From: Methanocalculus natronophilus
GTDB taxonomy: Archaea; Halobacteriota; Methanomicrobia; Methanomicrobiales; Methanocorpusculaceae
NCBI RefSeq assembly: GCF_038751955.1
Contig: NZ_JBCEXH010000001.1
Span: 204,300-268,299 of the forward strand
Reading direction: 5' to 3'
Length of the DNA: 64,000 nt
Shown here piece by piece: positions 26,763-35,983 of this stretch. The position numbers were made by a program, and so were the translations under genes. Position 1 is the first letter of the stretch, and each line of letters opens with the position of its first letter. The notes below the pieces were generated by a model. It was not told the origin of the DNA, made no database searches, and saw nothing but the letters and a program-made list of their open reading frames with translations.

Positions 26763-26816
26763 AATATCTTCTTCCTCCTGTTGAGATACAATGCTAATCT
26801 TGTGATCGAGAGCTTA

Positions 26817-28115
26817 TCAATCCCTGACCATGGAGGGTGAAAGTGAATCAGGGGCCAGCCGGGAGACCCGCTCCAGGAGATCCGCCATATCATCTGGTGG
26901 CAGGAGTTCCTCTGATCTGACGATAAACCGGCTTCCTGAGAGCTCTCCGCTGAGGCGGAACCGTGCGGCAAGCGGAAGGGCTGCACCTTCCAGGATAGAG
27001 AGTGCATCTGCTGTTGCAAAGGAGAGGCCTTCCGGGGAGAGGACCGTCACCCCGACAAGCTCCCTCTCCATGCATTCCTCGCGGATGACCCGGACCGCAC
27101 TCCCGAACCCGACAGAGAGTTCGACGTCCCCATACCTGTTCAGGCGTGCTTTTGCATTATAAACCGCGATCGTCTCGCCCGGGAGCAGGGGATCACATGC
27201 CCGCTCTCCCCAGATCACGATCCGGAGACCTCCTTCGATGAAGAGGTTCCGCACCCAGGACGAATCTCCCCGCCGCGTGGTGAAGGGGCGCACCGGATGG
27301 ATGGTGGTGATCCTTCCACAGACAGTATAGGTTCCTTTATCCAGGACCTGTCCTGGCGGGGTATAGCAGATCTCTATCTCACCTGGGATCTGCTCAATCC
27401 CGGTTGCATCCCTTGCAAGATACTCGATGCCATCATCTGATGCCCGCCGTTCCGCATCTGTTATCCGGATCGATGAGCCTTCGACGATTCCCTCAAGAAG
27501 AGCAGGATCCCAGGTGATAAACCGTGCAAACCCCGTCGGATCCCCGATGATCGCCTCCTGGACAACACCAGCGCCTCCGTCTTTGCGCTGAAAACTCCGT
27601 GGAGGCTCTATTGCCAGTACCCGGGCATCGATCCCTGCGGTTGATGAGGAGCTATGGCCTCTCTTCTCCGGAAGCGTGATGGCAACAGCAGTCTCCCTGA
27701 CGGCTAAAGCATGCACCTCGGTCTGCCGTCCTGCTTTTGGCCTGCCGATCACTTCGAGGACCATGCCATCTTCGAGTTCAGGTACACCTGCAGCCATCTC
27801 GTCCCAGAGGACAAGCGGGATGGTGCCGGTCTCATCAGCAAGCTCGATCCGCGCGACACAACCCGGTGACCCGTCGTCACGGGTGAACTCTTTTGGATCG
27901 GTCCTGTGGACAACTTTCCCATACAGTGAGACAAGGGAGGGGGAAGGGGTGATGGAGCTGATCTTCTGGTGGCTCCTGCCGGTCTCCTCTACCACCAGCA
28001 GCGCAGCTGCCGTCTCATCGATGGCACCGCCATAGGAGGCTACCTTCTCCTCGATCTTATGGTCAAAGTCCTCCCTGGTGAGGATATCGTCGACAAGCGC
28101 GTAATGGAAGCCCAC
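26817..28115 (-). CDS. Replication protein A-like single-stranded DNA-binding protein
   Basis: 432 residues from a GTG at 28115; GTGs at 28142 and 28130 are alternatives because the start lies inside the lysA end. Three OB folds are visible: about 65-160 (VSLYGKVVHRTDPKEF and VARIELADETGTIPLVLWDE), 165-265 (DARVLAIEPPRSFQRKDG) and 270-365 (YTVCGRITTIHPVRPF). No C-terminal zinc finger is evident. It belongs to the euryarchaeal multi-OB RPA family, coats single-stranded DNA and would cooperate with RadA next door. Confidence 0.85.
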   Translation of the reverse strand: MGFHYALVDDILTREDFDHKIEEKVASYGGAIDETAAALLVVEETGRSHQKISSITPSPSLVSLYGKVVHRTDPKEFTRDDGSPGCVARIELADETGTIPLVLWDEMAAGVPELEDGMVLEVIGRPKAGRQTEVHALAVRETAVAITLPEKRGHSSSSTAGIDARVLAIEPPRSFQRKDGGAGVVQEAIIGDPTGFARFITWDPALLEGIVEGSSIRITDAERRASDDGIEYLARDATGIEQIPGEIEICYTPPGQVLDKGTYTVCGRITTIHPVRPFTTRRGDSSWVRNLFIEGGLRIVIWGERACDPLLPGETIAVYNAKARLNRYGDVELSVGFGSAVRVIREECMERELVGVTVLSPEGLSFATADALSILEGAALPLAARFRLSGELSGSRFIVRSEELLPPDDMADLLERVSRLAPDSLSPSMVRD

Positions 28116-28126
28116 AACCGATCCAC

Positions 28127-29428
28127 TCACTCCTGCTGCCACGAGGGCGTTACCATCATGGCAGCGAGATCTTCAAGTGTCTCGCCTCTCCGGATCACCT
28201 CGGCCCGATCTCCTTTCACCATAATCTCTGGCGGCCGTGGCCTTCCGTTGTACTGGGAGGACATGGCAAACCCGTATGCGCCCGTGTCCAGCACCGCGAC
28301 AAGATCTCCTGCTTCCGGTGTCGGGAGCTGGCGATCTCCTGCAATGATATCCCCGGTCTCGCAGATTGGGCCTGCAATTGTCACGGTCTCGTTGCCTGGT
28401 GCATCTGCCTTGTTTGCCATGATGACCTCGTGCCATGAGTCATACATCGCCGGGCGGATCAGGAGATTGAAACCGGCATCGACATTGGCAAAGGTCTTGT
28501 ATGCCCGTTTCACCGAGTTGACCTTCGTGAGCAGGACCGTTGAGTCGGCAAGGAGCCAGCGTCCGGGTTCGACCCAGAGTTCGGGGGAGATCCCGATCTC
28601 GTTGATGCCGTCAAGGAAGACGGGCATAACTGCGTCTGCATAGTCACGTGGTGTTGGTGCAACATCGGTTGCACGCTGGTACGGGACGCCAAGGCCGCCG
28701 CCGATATCCAGAAATTCCAAGTTTACGCCGAGATCGGTGACGTCACCAGCCACCCTGGTCATGACGGCGGCTGCACGGGCAAACGGCTCGACATCCAGGA
28801 TCTGGGATCCGATATGGCAGTGCATCCCGACCGGAACCACATATGGCATATTATGGGCTTCCTGGTAGGCCGGGATAATCCCGTCTGCCGGTATCCCGAA
28901 CTTGGTGGTCGCAAGGCCGGTTGCGATCTTTGGATGGGTCGGCACCTCAAGTGCCGGATTAACACGGAATGCTATCTGGACAGTCTTCCTGAGTTCTGAT
29001 GCCACCTGCCCAAGCTGGTGGAGTTCATCGGTTGAGTCGACAGAGACACGCACACCCGTCTCAACGGCAAGCCGGAGATCGTCAGATGATTTCGAGCTTC
29101 CGTTGAAGAGCAGGCGTTCCGGTTTCATGCCTGCCCGGAGCGCAAGGTGCAGCTCACCTGAGGAGAAGACGTCTGCGCCTGCACCGGCACCGGCAAGTGC
29201 CCGGAGCACCGCGAGGTTCCCGTTTGCCTTTGCTGCAAAGAGGAGCCGGGTGCGGGGGTACATACCGGTGAGTGCGGACTCAAATGCGTGGTAGTTCTCA
29301 AGAATCTGATCCTCGTTTGTGACAAAGAGCGGGGTGCCGTATTTCCCGGCGAGCATGGTGAGATCATGGGATCCGGTGTGCAGATGGCTGTTTTTGATGG
29401 AGAGGTGGGCTGGGAGTGTCAGGGTCAT
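28127..29428 (-). CDS. lysA: Diaminopimelate decarboxylase
   Basis: 433 residues of fold-type III PLP enzyme. The PLP lysine is in FAAKANGN, HCHIGSQI and LDIGGGLGVPY form the phosphate-binding region, and GPICETGDII and GAYGFAMSSQYN supply C-terminal active-site residues. It decarboxylates meso-diaminopimelate to lysine. Its ATG overlaps the dapL stop by 4 nt, so the last transamination and decarboxylation steps are encoded together. Confidence 0.95.
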   Translation of the reverse strand: MTLTLPAHLSIKNSHLHTGSHDLTMLAGKYGTPLFVTNEDQILENYHAFESALTGMYPRTRLLFAAKANGNLAVLRALAGAGAGADVFSSGELHLALRAGMKPERLLFNGSSKSSDDLRLAVETGVRVSVDSTDELHQLGQVASELRKTVQIAFRVNPALEVPTHPKIATGLATTKFGIPADGIIPAYQEAHNMPYVVPVGMHCHIGSQILDVEPFARAAAVMTRVAGDVTDLGVNLEFLDIGGGLGVPYQRATDVAPTPRDYADAVMPVFLDGINEIGISPELWVEPGRWLLADSTVLLTKVNSVKRAYKTFANVDAGFNLLIRPAMYDSWHEVIMANKADAPGNETVTIAGPICETGDIIAGDRQLPTPEAGDLVAVLDTGAYGFAMSSQYNGRPRPPEIMVKGDRAEVIRRGETLEDLAAMMVTPSWQQE

Positions 29429-30573
29429 TGCTTCATCCCCTCCATCCGGCCGACCGCTTCGGTGATCCGCTCAACTGATCGGGTGATTGCAAACCTGACA
29501 TATCCTTCGCCGGATGCGCCAAACCCGATGCCCGGTGTTGCCACGATACCCGCTTCGTCAAGGAGCCTTGCGGCAAACTTCATCGAATCATCAACCTTCA
29601 GCCAGACATAGAATGTCGCTTTTGGTGCAGTGATATCATATCCAAGGCTTTGAAGTCCTTTGACCATGACATCCCGCCGTTCCTGGTATATCCTGCATGC
29701 ATCTGCCACGCAGTCCTGGGGGCCGGTGAGTGCGGCGACACCCGCAAGCTGGATTGCATCAAATGCGCCTGAGTCGATGTTGGTCTTGACACGGCCAAGC
29801 CCTGCGATGATATCTTTGTTCCCGACAGCCATCCCAAGACGCCATCCGGTCATGTTATAGGTTTTTGAGAGGGAGTGCATCTCGATACCAACGTCAGTTG
29901 CACCGTCTGCCTCAAGGAAGGATGGTGCCCGGTACCCGTCAAAGGTGATCTCGGAGTACGCGTTGTCGTGGACGACGACGATTGAATGTTCGCGGGCAAA
30001 TTCGACTACCTCGTCAAAGAACTTCATCGGAGCAGTTGCTGCAGTCGGGTTGTTCGGATACCCGAAGAAGAGGAGTTTTGTCTTCTTCAGGACAGCTGCC
30101 GGGATTGCATCAAGATCCGGGAGGAACGCATTCTCTTCACGGAGGGGAAGAGGGTGGCAGATCCCCTCCGCAAAGAGGGTTGATGTCTTGTAGACCGGGT
30201 AGCCTGGATCTGTTGCGAGGACGACATCGCCTGGATTCACAAACGCCTCGGGGACATGGGCGACCCCTTCTTTTGATCCAATCAGGGTGATGATCTCTGA
30301 ACCCGGATCTGCTGTGACACCGAACCGTTTCTTCATCCAGGTGGCAACGGCTTCGCGGTAGGTGCCAAGGCCAAGGTACGAGGGGTAGTGGTGGTTTGCC
30401 GGGTCCTGTGCGGCGGTGCAGAGCGCCTCGACGATATGCGGGGGTGTCGGAAGATCGGGATCGCCAACGCCGAGATCGATGACATCGACACCTGATCTGA
30501 TCTTTGCTGCTTTCATCTCATCTATCGTTGCAAAAAGATAGGGAGGTAGGTTGTCTAGTCTGTCTGCATACAT
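29425..30573 (-). CDS. dapL: LL-diaminopimelate aminotransferase
   Basis: 382-residue class I aminotransferase. It has DLGVGDPDLPTP near the N-terminus, the FGYPNNPTAATA segment, and the PLP lysine in SLSKTYNMTGWRLG. DapL converts tetrahydrodipicolinate directly to LL-diaminopimelate, bypassing DapD/C/E, and is the usual route in methanogens. The operon partner lysA supports this substrate. The 110-nt region upstream is divergent with nifS. Confidence 0.9.
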   Translation of the reverse strand: MYADRLDNLPPYLFATIDEMKAAKIRSGVDVIDLGVGDPDLPTPPHIVEALCTAAQDPANHHYPSYLGLGTYREAVATWMKKRFGVTADPGSEIITLIGSKEGVAHVPEAFVNPGDVVLATDPGYPVYKTSTLFAEGICHPLPLREENAFLPDLDAIPAAVLKKTKLLFFGYPNNPTAATAPMKFFDEVVEFAREHSIVVVHDNAYSEITFDGYRAPSFLEADGATDVGIEMHSLSKTYNMTGWRLGMAVGNKDIIAGLGRVKTNIDSGAFDAIQLAGVAALTGPQDCVADACRIYQERRDVMVKGLQSLGYDITAPKATFYVWLKVDDSMKFAARLLDEAGIVATPGIGFGASGEGYVRFAITRSVERITEAVGRMEGMKQ

Positions 30574-30683
30574 AATGTGTATAGTTCAATCTGACGGTAC
30601 TTAAGAATCACTGAGGCGACAGGATGATCCGTTTCCAAAACGTCTATACCGCCATGAAGCATTACCATGAAACGAGGTGGAGG

Positions 30684-31865
30684 ATGGAGAAGAACCGCTT
30701 CATTTACCTGGATAATGCTGCAACAACAAAAACCCATTCCGATGTGGTATCGGCGATGCTCCCGTATTTCAATGAGCATTTCGGGAACCCGTCATCACTG
30801 TATGATCTGGCTGGGGCTTCGCGCACTGCTGTTGATTTGGCACGGGAGCAGGTTGCAGCTGCGCTTGGGGCAGATGCAAAGGAGATCTTTTTCACCTCCG
30901 GCGGAACTGAATCTGACAACTGGGCGATACGTGGTGTTGCCAGAGCCCATGCAAAGAAAGGCAGGCACATTATCACCTCGGCAATCGAGCACCATGCCGT
31001 CCTGCATACCTGTCTGGCTCTTGAGAAGGAAGGATACGAGATCACCACGCTTCCCGTGGACGAATACGGCCGGGTGAGTCCAAAAGATGTGGAAGACGCG
31101 ATCCGGCCCGATACAATCCTTATCACCGTGATGCTTGCCAATAACGAGATCGGAACGATCCAGCCCATACAGGAAATAGGGGCTATCGGCCGTGCCCGGA
31201 AGGTGATCGTCCATACCGATGCGGTGCAGGCTGTCGGCCAGATTCCAGTTGATGTGAATACATTGAATGTCGATCTCCTCTCGGTCTCTGCCCACAAGTT
31301 CGGCGGGCCAAAGGGTGTTGGTGCCCTCTATATCAAAAGGGGTGTCTATCTGCATCCGCTCCTGCATGGGGGTGCACAGGAGAAGCGGCGGCGGGCAGGA
31401 ACAGAGAATGTCCCCGGTATCGTTGGTCTTGGGAAAGCGATCAATCGTGCGACAGCAGACCTGCCAGACAAGGCAGAGCGGTTGATCCGGCTCAGGCAGC
31501 GGCTGTTTGACGGGCTCCTCACAATACCGGAGAGCCAGGCAAACGGCCACCCGACAGAACGGCTTCCAAATAATGTCAATGTCGTCTTCAGGTATATCGA
31601 GGGGGAGTCGATACTGCTCCTGTTGAATGCCCACGGGATCGCCGCATCCAGCGGGAGTGCCTGCACCTCGAGTTCGCTTGAGCCCTCGCATGTCCTGCTT
31701 GCCTGCGGACTCCCCCATGAGACTGCCCACGGATCGCTCAGGCTGACACTTGGGGAAGAGACGACAGACGAGGAGATCGATACAGTACTTGAGGTTGTGC
31801 CGACGGTGGTGCAGCGGCTGCGGGATATGTCCCCGCTGACACCGGCAGAACTCAGGAGCAGGTGA
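30684..31865 (+). CDS. nifS: Cysteine desulfurase
   Basis: 393 residues from [18 protein letters not shown], with GAGGTGG 3 nt upstream; the in-frame ATG at 30624 is less likely. The PLP lysine lies in [12 protein letters not shown], the substrate histidine region in IEHHAVLH, and the persulfide cysteine in [14 protein letters not shown]. It supplies sulfur for Fe-S cluster assembly. The adjacent scaffold gene (7 nt downstream) makes this a minimal Isc/Nif pair. Confidence 0.95.
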   Translation: MEKNRFIYLDNAATTKTHSDVVSAMLPYFNEHFGNPSSLYDLAGASRTAVDLAREQVAAALGADAKEIFFTSGGTESDNWAIRGVARAHAKKGRHIITSAIEHHAVLHTCLALEKEGYEITTLPVDEYGRVSPKDVEDAIRPDTILITVMLANNEIGTIQPIQEIGAIGRARKVIVHTDAVQAVGQIPVDVNTLNVDLLSVSAHKFGGPKGVGALYIKRGVYLHPLLHGGAQEKRRRAGTENVPGIVGLGKAINRATADLPDKAERLIRLRQRLFDGLLTIPESQANGHPTERLPNNVNVVFRYIEGESILLLLNAHGIAASSGSACTSSSLEPSHVLLACGLPHETAHGSLRLTLGEETTDEEIDTVLEVVPTVVQRLRDMSPLTPAELRSR

Positions 31866-31872
31866 GAGAATC

Positions 31873-32295
31873 ATGTACTCTGAAAAGGTAATGGATCATT
31901 TCATGAATCCCCGCAACCAGCGGGAGATTCCGGATGCCGATGGGATCGGCGAGGTTGGCAACCAGAAATGCGGCGATATCATGCGGATGTACCTCACCAT
32001 CCGGGATAATCAGATCGAGGATGCGGCATTCCAGACATTTGGTTGTGGTGCAGCGGTTGCGTCTTCATCGATGGCAACCGAGATGATCATTGGCAAAACA
32101 CTTGAAGAGGCCTGGAGCGTCTCCAATAAAGCGGTCGCAGAGGCGCTTGAAGGGTTGCCGCCTGAGAAGCTGCACTGTTCGGTGCTTGCCGAGGAGGCGA
32201 TTCATGCGGCAATCAATAACTACCGGGAGAAGCAGGGGCTTCCTCCATGGGAGGAGGAGTCGGATGCCTGTGATGACTGCAAGGTGGACGGGTAG
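31873..32295 (+). CDS. iscU: Iron-sulfur cluster scaffold protein IscU/NifU N-terminal type
   Basis: 140 residues beginning [15 protein letters not shown]. The three scaffold cysteines are in [21 protein letters not shown] and [11 protein letters not shown], with the conserved Asp after the first. A C-terminal CDDC pair is an extra not found in standard IscU. It assembles Fe-S clusters with the upstream desulfurase. A T-run (about 32311-32319) follows the gene and may terminate the pair. Confidence 0.95.
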   Translation: MYSEKVMDHFMNPRNQREIPDADGIGEVGNQKCGDIMRMYLTIRDNQIEDAAFQTFGCGAAVASSSMATEMIIGKTLEEAWSVSNKAVAEALEGLPPEKLHCSVLAEEAIHAAINNYREKQGLPPWEEESDACDDCKVDG

Positions 32296-32352
32296 AGTGA
32301 TCTGACCCAATCTTTTTTTACAGGAGACCGCACCTGATGGTATGATTTGCCT

Positions 32353-32673
32353 ATGGACCGGACTGATGTTGTGCTGATACTCTGTACTGCCCCCGCGGGA
32401 GAGGCAGAGACGATTGCCCGGAGAATAATTGAAGAGCGGCGTGCTGCATGCGTCAATATCACCCCTGTTCATTCGGTCTTCCGGTGGGAGGGAGAGGTTC
32501 TCGCAGAAGAAGAGCACCTGCTGATCTGCAAGACAACAGAAGAACAGAGCAGGGATCTGATCCAGAGGATCGAAGAGATCCATTCCTATGATGTACCGGA
32601 AGTGCTGGCTGTCAGGGTTGATGACGGGAACAGGTCCTACCTTGACTGGGTGGGATCAGAGGTGCGTGGATGA
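32353..32673 (+). CDS. cutA: CutA-type divalent-cation tolerance protein
   Basis: 106 residues from MDRTDVVLILCTAPAGEAE, with the CutA1 pattern: AACVNITPVHSVFRWEGEV and a C-terminal YLDWVGSEV strand. CutA forms a ferredoxin-like trimer related in fold to PII. Its role in copper tolerance is weakly supported. The stop overlaps the fdhD start by 4 nt. Confidence 0.92.
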   Translation: MDRTDVVLILCTAPAGEAETIARRIIEERRAACVNITPVHSVFRWEGEVLAEEEHLLICKTTEEQSRDLIQRIEEIHSYDVPEVLAVRVDDGNRSYLDWVGSEVRG

Positions 32674-33398
32674 GGCTTGAGCGGCATACCGGGACTCTCT
32701 ATAAAAACGGATCGTTTACCGAGATAGATGACAGTATTGTCTGTGAGGAGACATTCAGGATCCATGTCAATGGAACAGAAGTCGTCCGGATGGTCGCATC
32801 ATCTGATCATCTCCGTGAGCTTGGCGCCGGGTTTGTCATCTGTTCGGGGATAGCAGATGCTGTTATGGATGTGCAGGTCTCGCTGCATGATATCTTCGTC
32901 GAAGCAGACGTCACAGGAGATTTTGCCGCGGTGCTTGAGTCTTCAGGCGGGTTCACGAGCAGGAGCGGTACAAAAAAGGTTCTCTCAAACCAGCGGGTAT
33001 TGCCTGAGACGGTGTTTCTCGTCAGGTCGACCATAGACTCGGATGCCTGGCTGAAGACCGGTGCGCTCCACGCATCGGTTCTCTTCTATAAAGGCGAGCT
33101 GGCAATCCGGTGCGAGGATATCGGCCGGCATAATACCGTTGACAAGGTGGTCGGCCATGCGGTCTTACACAACCTTGATCCCGCAGACTGTATCATCGGA
33201 TGCACGGGGAGGCAGCCATCGGGAATGGTTGCAAAAGTTGCTGAAGCGGGGATTCCAATCATCGTCTCGCGTGCAGCCTCAACTGATCAGGGTATTGTGA
33301 CGGCTGACGAGAGCGGAATAACACTCATCTGTTTCACCCGCGAGGGCCGGTTCACCATCTATACACACCCGGAGCGGGTCATCGGAGCGGTAAAATAA
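32670..33398 (+). CDS. fdhD: FdhD-family protein lacking the sulfur-transfer CxxC
   Basis: 242 residues with the FdhD core, including EDIGRHNTVDKVVG and AEAGIPIIVSRAAST. FdhD delivers sulfur to the molybdopterin cofactor of formate dehydrogenase. In E. coli a CxxC loop carries the persulfide. Here the equivalent loop reads SSGGFTSRSG and has no cysteine. This may be a diverged paralogue with another role, or one using a different cysteine. Methanogens growing on formate need formate dehydrogenase, which is not in the window. Overlaps cutA. Confidence 0.85.
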   Translation: MRLERHTGTLYKNGSFTEIDDSIVCEETFRIHVNGTEVVRMVASSDHLRELGAGFVICSGIADAVMDVQVSLHDIFVEADVTGDFAAVLESSGGFTSRSGTKKVLSNQRVLPETVFLVRSTIDSDAWLKTGALHASVLFYKGELAIRCEDIGRHNTVDKVVGHAVLHNLDPADCIIGCTGRQPSGMVAKVAEAGIPIIVSRAASTDQGIVTADESGITLICFTREGRFTIYTHPERVIGAVK

Positions 33399-33414
33399 CC
33401 AGGATGTGACATAA

Positions 33415-35049
33415 GTGAAGGATATATCTGTCTGTATCGGCGGCCAGGCAGGGGAGGGTATCAACAAGGCCGGGCTTCTGCTCGCGAGAATCCTCTCCTA
33501 TTCCGGCTACCGGATCTATATGTACTATGATTACCCCTCGCTCATCAGGGGAGGCCATAATTATGCGGTCATCCGTGGGTCGGCTGATGAGAGAGGGGCG
33601 GTGTCCGGGAGTCCGGATATCGTCTGCGCACTTGACCAGGAGACGGTGAGACGGCATGGAGGGAAAAGTGCGGTTATCTTTGACTCTGATGTTGTGAAGG
33701 CAGAGGGAACTGCAATCCCCGCAACCACGATCATCGGGGAGGAGAAGAGCCCGCCCATTGCACGGAACACTGTGCTGATCGGTGCCTTCTGCCGGGCTGC
33801 TGGTATCCCGCCTGAGATCATGGAGGATGCGATCCGGCATGAGTTTGGGAAGAAGGCAGATGGGAATATCCGGCTTGCACTCCGGGGATACCATGCCGGG
33901 GAGGAGGTGATGCCAATTGAGGTGTCGCCTGGCAACGGGTTGCCGATACTCACCGGCAACGACGCGATCGCACTTGGGCTGATCCGGGGCGGCCTTGACG
34001 CCTATGTCTCCTACCCGATGACACCATCCTCCTCCATCCTCCACACAATGGCAACCCTGGCAGAGGGCACACCGCTCCTTGTGATCCATCCCGAGAACGA
34101 GATCGCCGTCATCACGATGGCGCTTGGCCTCTCGTATGCCGGCAAAAAGGTGGCTGTCGGGACATCAGGCGGCGGGTTCTGCCTGATGAACGAAGGGGTG
34201 TCGCTTGCAGGCATGGCAGAGCAGCCAGTTGTCATCGTGATGGCGATGAGGCCTGGACCCTCCACCGGGATGCCGACCTATTCGTCACAGGGTGATCTCG
34301 GGTTTGTCCTGCATGCGGGCCATGGCGAGTTTCCACGGCTTGTTGTCGCACCCGGGACAGTGGCTGAGGCATACGAGTGGTCTGCCCGGATACTGCATCT
34401 TGCCTGGCAGTTCCAGATACCGGCATTCATCCTCTCAGACAAGAACCTCGGGGAACACCCGGCATCTGCTGCTATCGATCTCGAATTTCCCATGCCGGTT
34501 CCATCAGCAATCTCCATTCCGCAGACATATCACCGCTACTGCAGCACCCCTGACGGCATCTCCCCGTTCATCCCGCCTCCACTGAAAGGAAACGTGGTGA
34601 AGGTGAACTCTTATACGCATGATGAGCAGGGGATAACAACCGAAGACCCTGATACAGCATCGGTTGCTGCTGTGAAGCTGATCAGAAAAGGTGCTGCACT
34701 CGAGCAGCAGATGGGGCATTTCGGCTGTGTTGAGGTTGAAGGAGTTATTGATGCCCCGGTTGCCCTGGTCTGTTTCGGATCAACTGCCGGCGTCTGCCGG
34801 GAAGCAGGCGAGCGGCTTGGTCTGAGGGTGGTGCGGGTGATCGTCCTTGAACCGTTCCCGCTTGCCCAGCTTGGGACATCGCTCCGGGGAGTTGAAGAGA
34901 TTATTGTTGTTGAGGAGAACGCCACCGGCCAGCTGAACACTCTCCTCCGGACGTATGGGTACCGTTCCAGCCGCCGGATCGGATCGGTCAGCGGCCGGCC
35001 CTTTGGAGTCAGTGAACTGGTTTTGAGGATACAGGAGGTGTTGCAATGA
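33415..35049 (+). CDS. 2-oxoacid:ferredoxin oxidoreductase, fused gamma-alpha subunit
   Basis: 544 residues from a GTG start. The N-terminal gamma-type domain (about 1-180: CIGGQAGEGINKAGLLL, DYPSLIRGGHNYA) is followed by the alpha domain (about 190-544) with SYPMTPSSSILH in place of YPITPSS, plus HPENEIAVITMALG and GTSGGGFCLMNEG. Such fusions occur in two-subunit archaeal and bacterial 2-oxoacid oxidoreductases. Together with the next gene it would oxidise a 2-oxoacid to acyl-CoA while reducing ferredoxin, or run in reverse. Substrate (2-oxoglutarate or another) is not determined. Confidence 0.9.
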   Translation: MKDISVCIGGQAGEGINKAGLLLARILSYSGYRIYMYYDYPSLIRGGHNYAVIRGSADERGAVSGSPDIVCALDQETVRRHGGKSAVIFDSDVVKAEGTAIPATTIIGEEKSPPIARNTVLIGAFCRAAGIPPEIMEDAIRHEFGKKADGNIRLALRGYHAGEEVMPIEVSPGNGLPILTGNDAIALGLIRGGLDAYVSYPMTPSSSILHTMATLAEGTPLLVIHPENEIAVITMALGLSYAGKKVAVGTSGGGFCLMNEGVSLAGMAEQPVVIVMAMRPGPSTGMPTYSSQGDLGFVLHAGHGEFPRLVVAPGTVAEAYEWSARILHLAWQFQIPAFILSDKNLGEHPASAAIDLEFPMPVPSAISIPQTYHRYCSTPDGISPFIPPPLKGNVVKVNSYTHDEQGITTEDPDTASVAAVKLIRKGAALEQQMGHFGCVEVEGVIDAPVALVCFGSTAGVCREAGERLGLRVVRVIVLEPFPLAQLGTSLRGVEEIIVVEENATGQLNTLLRTYGYRSSRRIGSVSGRPFGVSELVLRIQEVLQ

Positions 35050-35882
35050 AGGGATCCGACTATATCAGCAATGCACAGAATACCTGGTGTCCGGGATGCG
35101 GGAACTTTGTGATCCAGCATACCCTCAAGGATCTGCTGGCAGCGTCTGTGCCACCTGAAGAGGTGGTTATAGTCTCGGGGATCGGTTGCCATGCAAAGAT
35201 TGCCGATTATATGCAGACGAACAGCTTCTATGCGATCCATGGCAGGGGTATCCCGGTTGCAACCGGGATCCACCTGGGAAACCCGGCACTGACGGTGATC
35301 TGTTCGGCAGGTGATGGGGATGCCTATGCCGAAGGCCTTGACCACCTCATCTTTGCTGCGAAGAGAAACGTTGATATCACCGTTATCATCCATGATAACC
35401 GCGTCTATGGCCTGACAACCGGCCAGTACACCCCCACCTCCCCGGCAGGGTTTGCAGGAAAATCCACGCCCGGAGGGACACAGGAGGATCCATTGAACCC
35501 GCTTGACCTGATGCTGGCTTCTGGTGCGACCTTCATCGGCCGTTGCTACTCCCGTGATAAGAAGGGGATGCAGACGGTGCTTACGCAGGCGGTTCAGCAC
35601 AAGGGGTTCTCGTTTGTCGAGGTGCTCCAGGTCTGTGCAAGCTTCTATGATGCCCACGACTGCTATGATGAGCACGTGTATACGCCAGAGGATCATGATC
35701 CCACAAACAGGGATGCAGCAGAGCAGCTGATCCGTGAATGGAACTATACCGGGCCGGGGAGGATTGCGCTTGGTGTGTTGTATACGCGTGATGCAATGAC
35801 CTTTGAGGAACGGATGCTTGCCGGAAAAGAGGGGACAATCGACAGAACCGGCATCATCAGAAACGCACTCTCGGGAAGATAA
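35046..35882 (+). CDS. 2-oxoacid:ferredoxin oxidoreductase, beta subunit
   Basis: 278 residues. It is the TPP-binding subunit, with WCPGCGNFV (two Fe-S cysteines), SGIGCHAKI (third), a VCASF segment (likely fourth), and the GDGDAYAEGLDH TPP/Mg motif followed by NRVYGLTTGQ. The start overlaps the alpha stop by 4 nt. No separate delta ferredoxin subunit is nearby, as expected for the two-subunit class. Confidence 0.92.
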   Translation: MKGSDYISNAQNTWCPGCGNFVIQHTLKDLLAASVPPEEVVIVSGIGCHAKIADYMQTNSFYAIHGRGIPVATGIHLGNPALTVICSAGDGDAYAEGLDHLIFAAKRNVDITVIIHDNRVYGLTTGQYTPTSPAGFAGKSTPGGTQEDPLNPLDLMLASGATFIGRCYSRDKKGMQTVLTQAVQHKGFSFVEVLQVCASFYDAHDCYDEHVYTPEDHDPTNRDAAEQLIREWNYTGPGRIALGVLYTRDAMTFEERMLAGKEGTIDRTGIIRNALSGR

Positions 35883-35940
35883 TTTTACCAATTTTTTTTG
35901 CCGATCCGGGTGCCGGAAACGCCTGGGAACGTGCAGCCAG

Positions 35941-35950
35941 ATTTAAATAC
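35941..35950 (+). promoter_or_regulatory. TATA box of the HEAT-repeat gene
   Basis: ATTTAAATAC sits about 38 nt before the ATG at 35984, with GTGAGAGG as Shine-Dalgarno element 5 nt before the start. This suggests a short leader. Confidence 0.5.
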
Positions 35951-35983
35951 AAATACATGTGTACTGTACCGTGAGAGGCTTCC

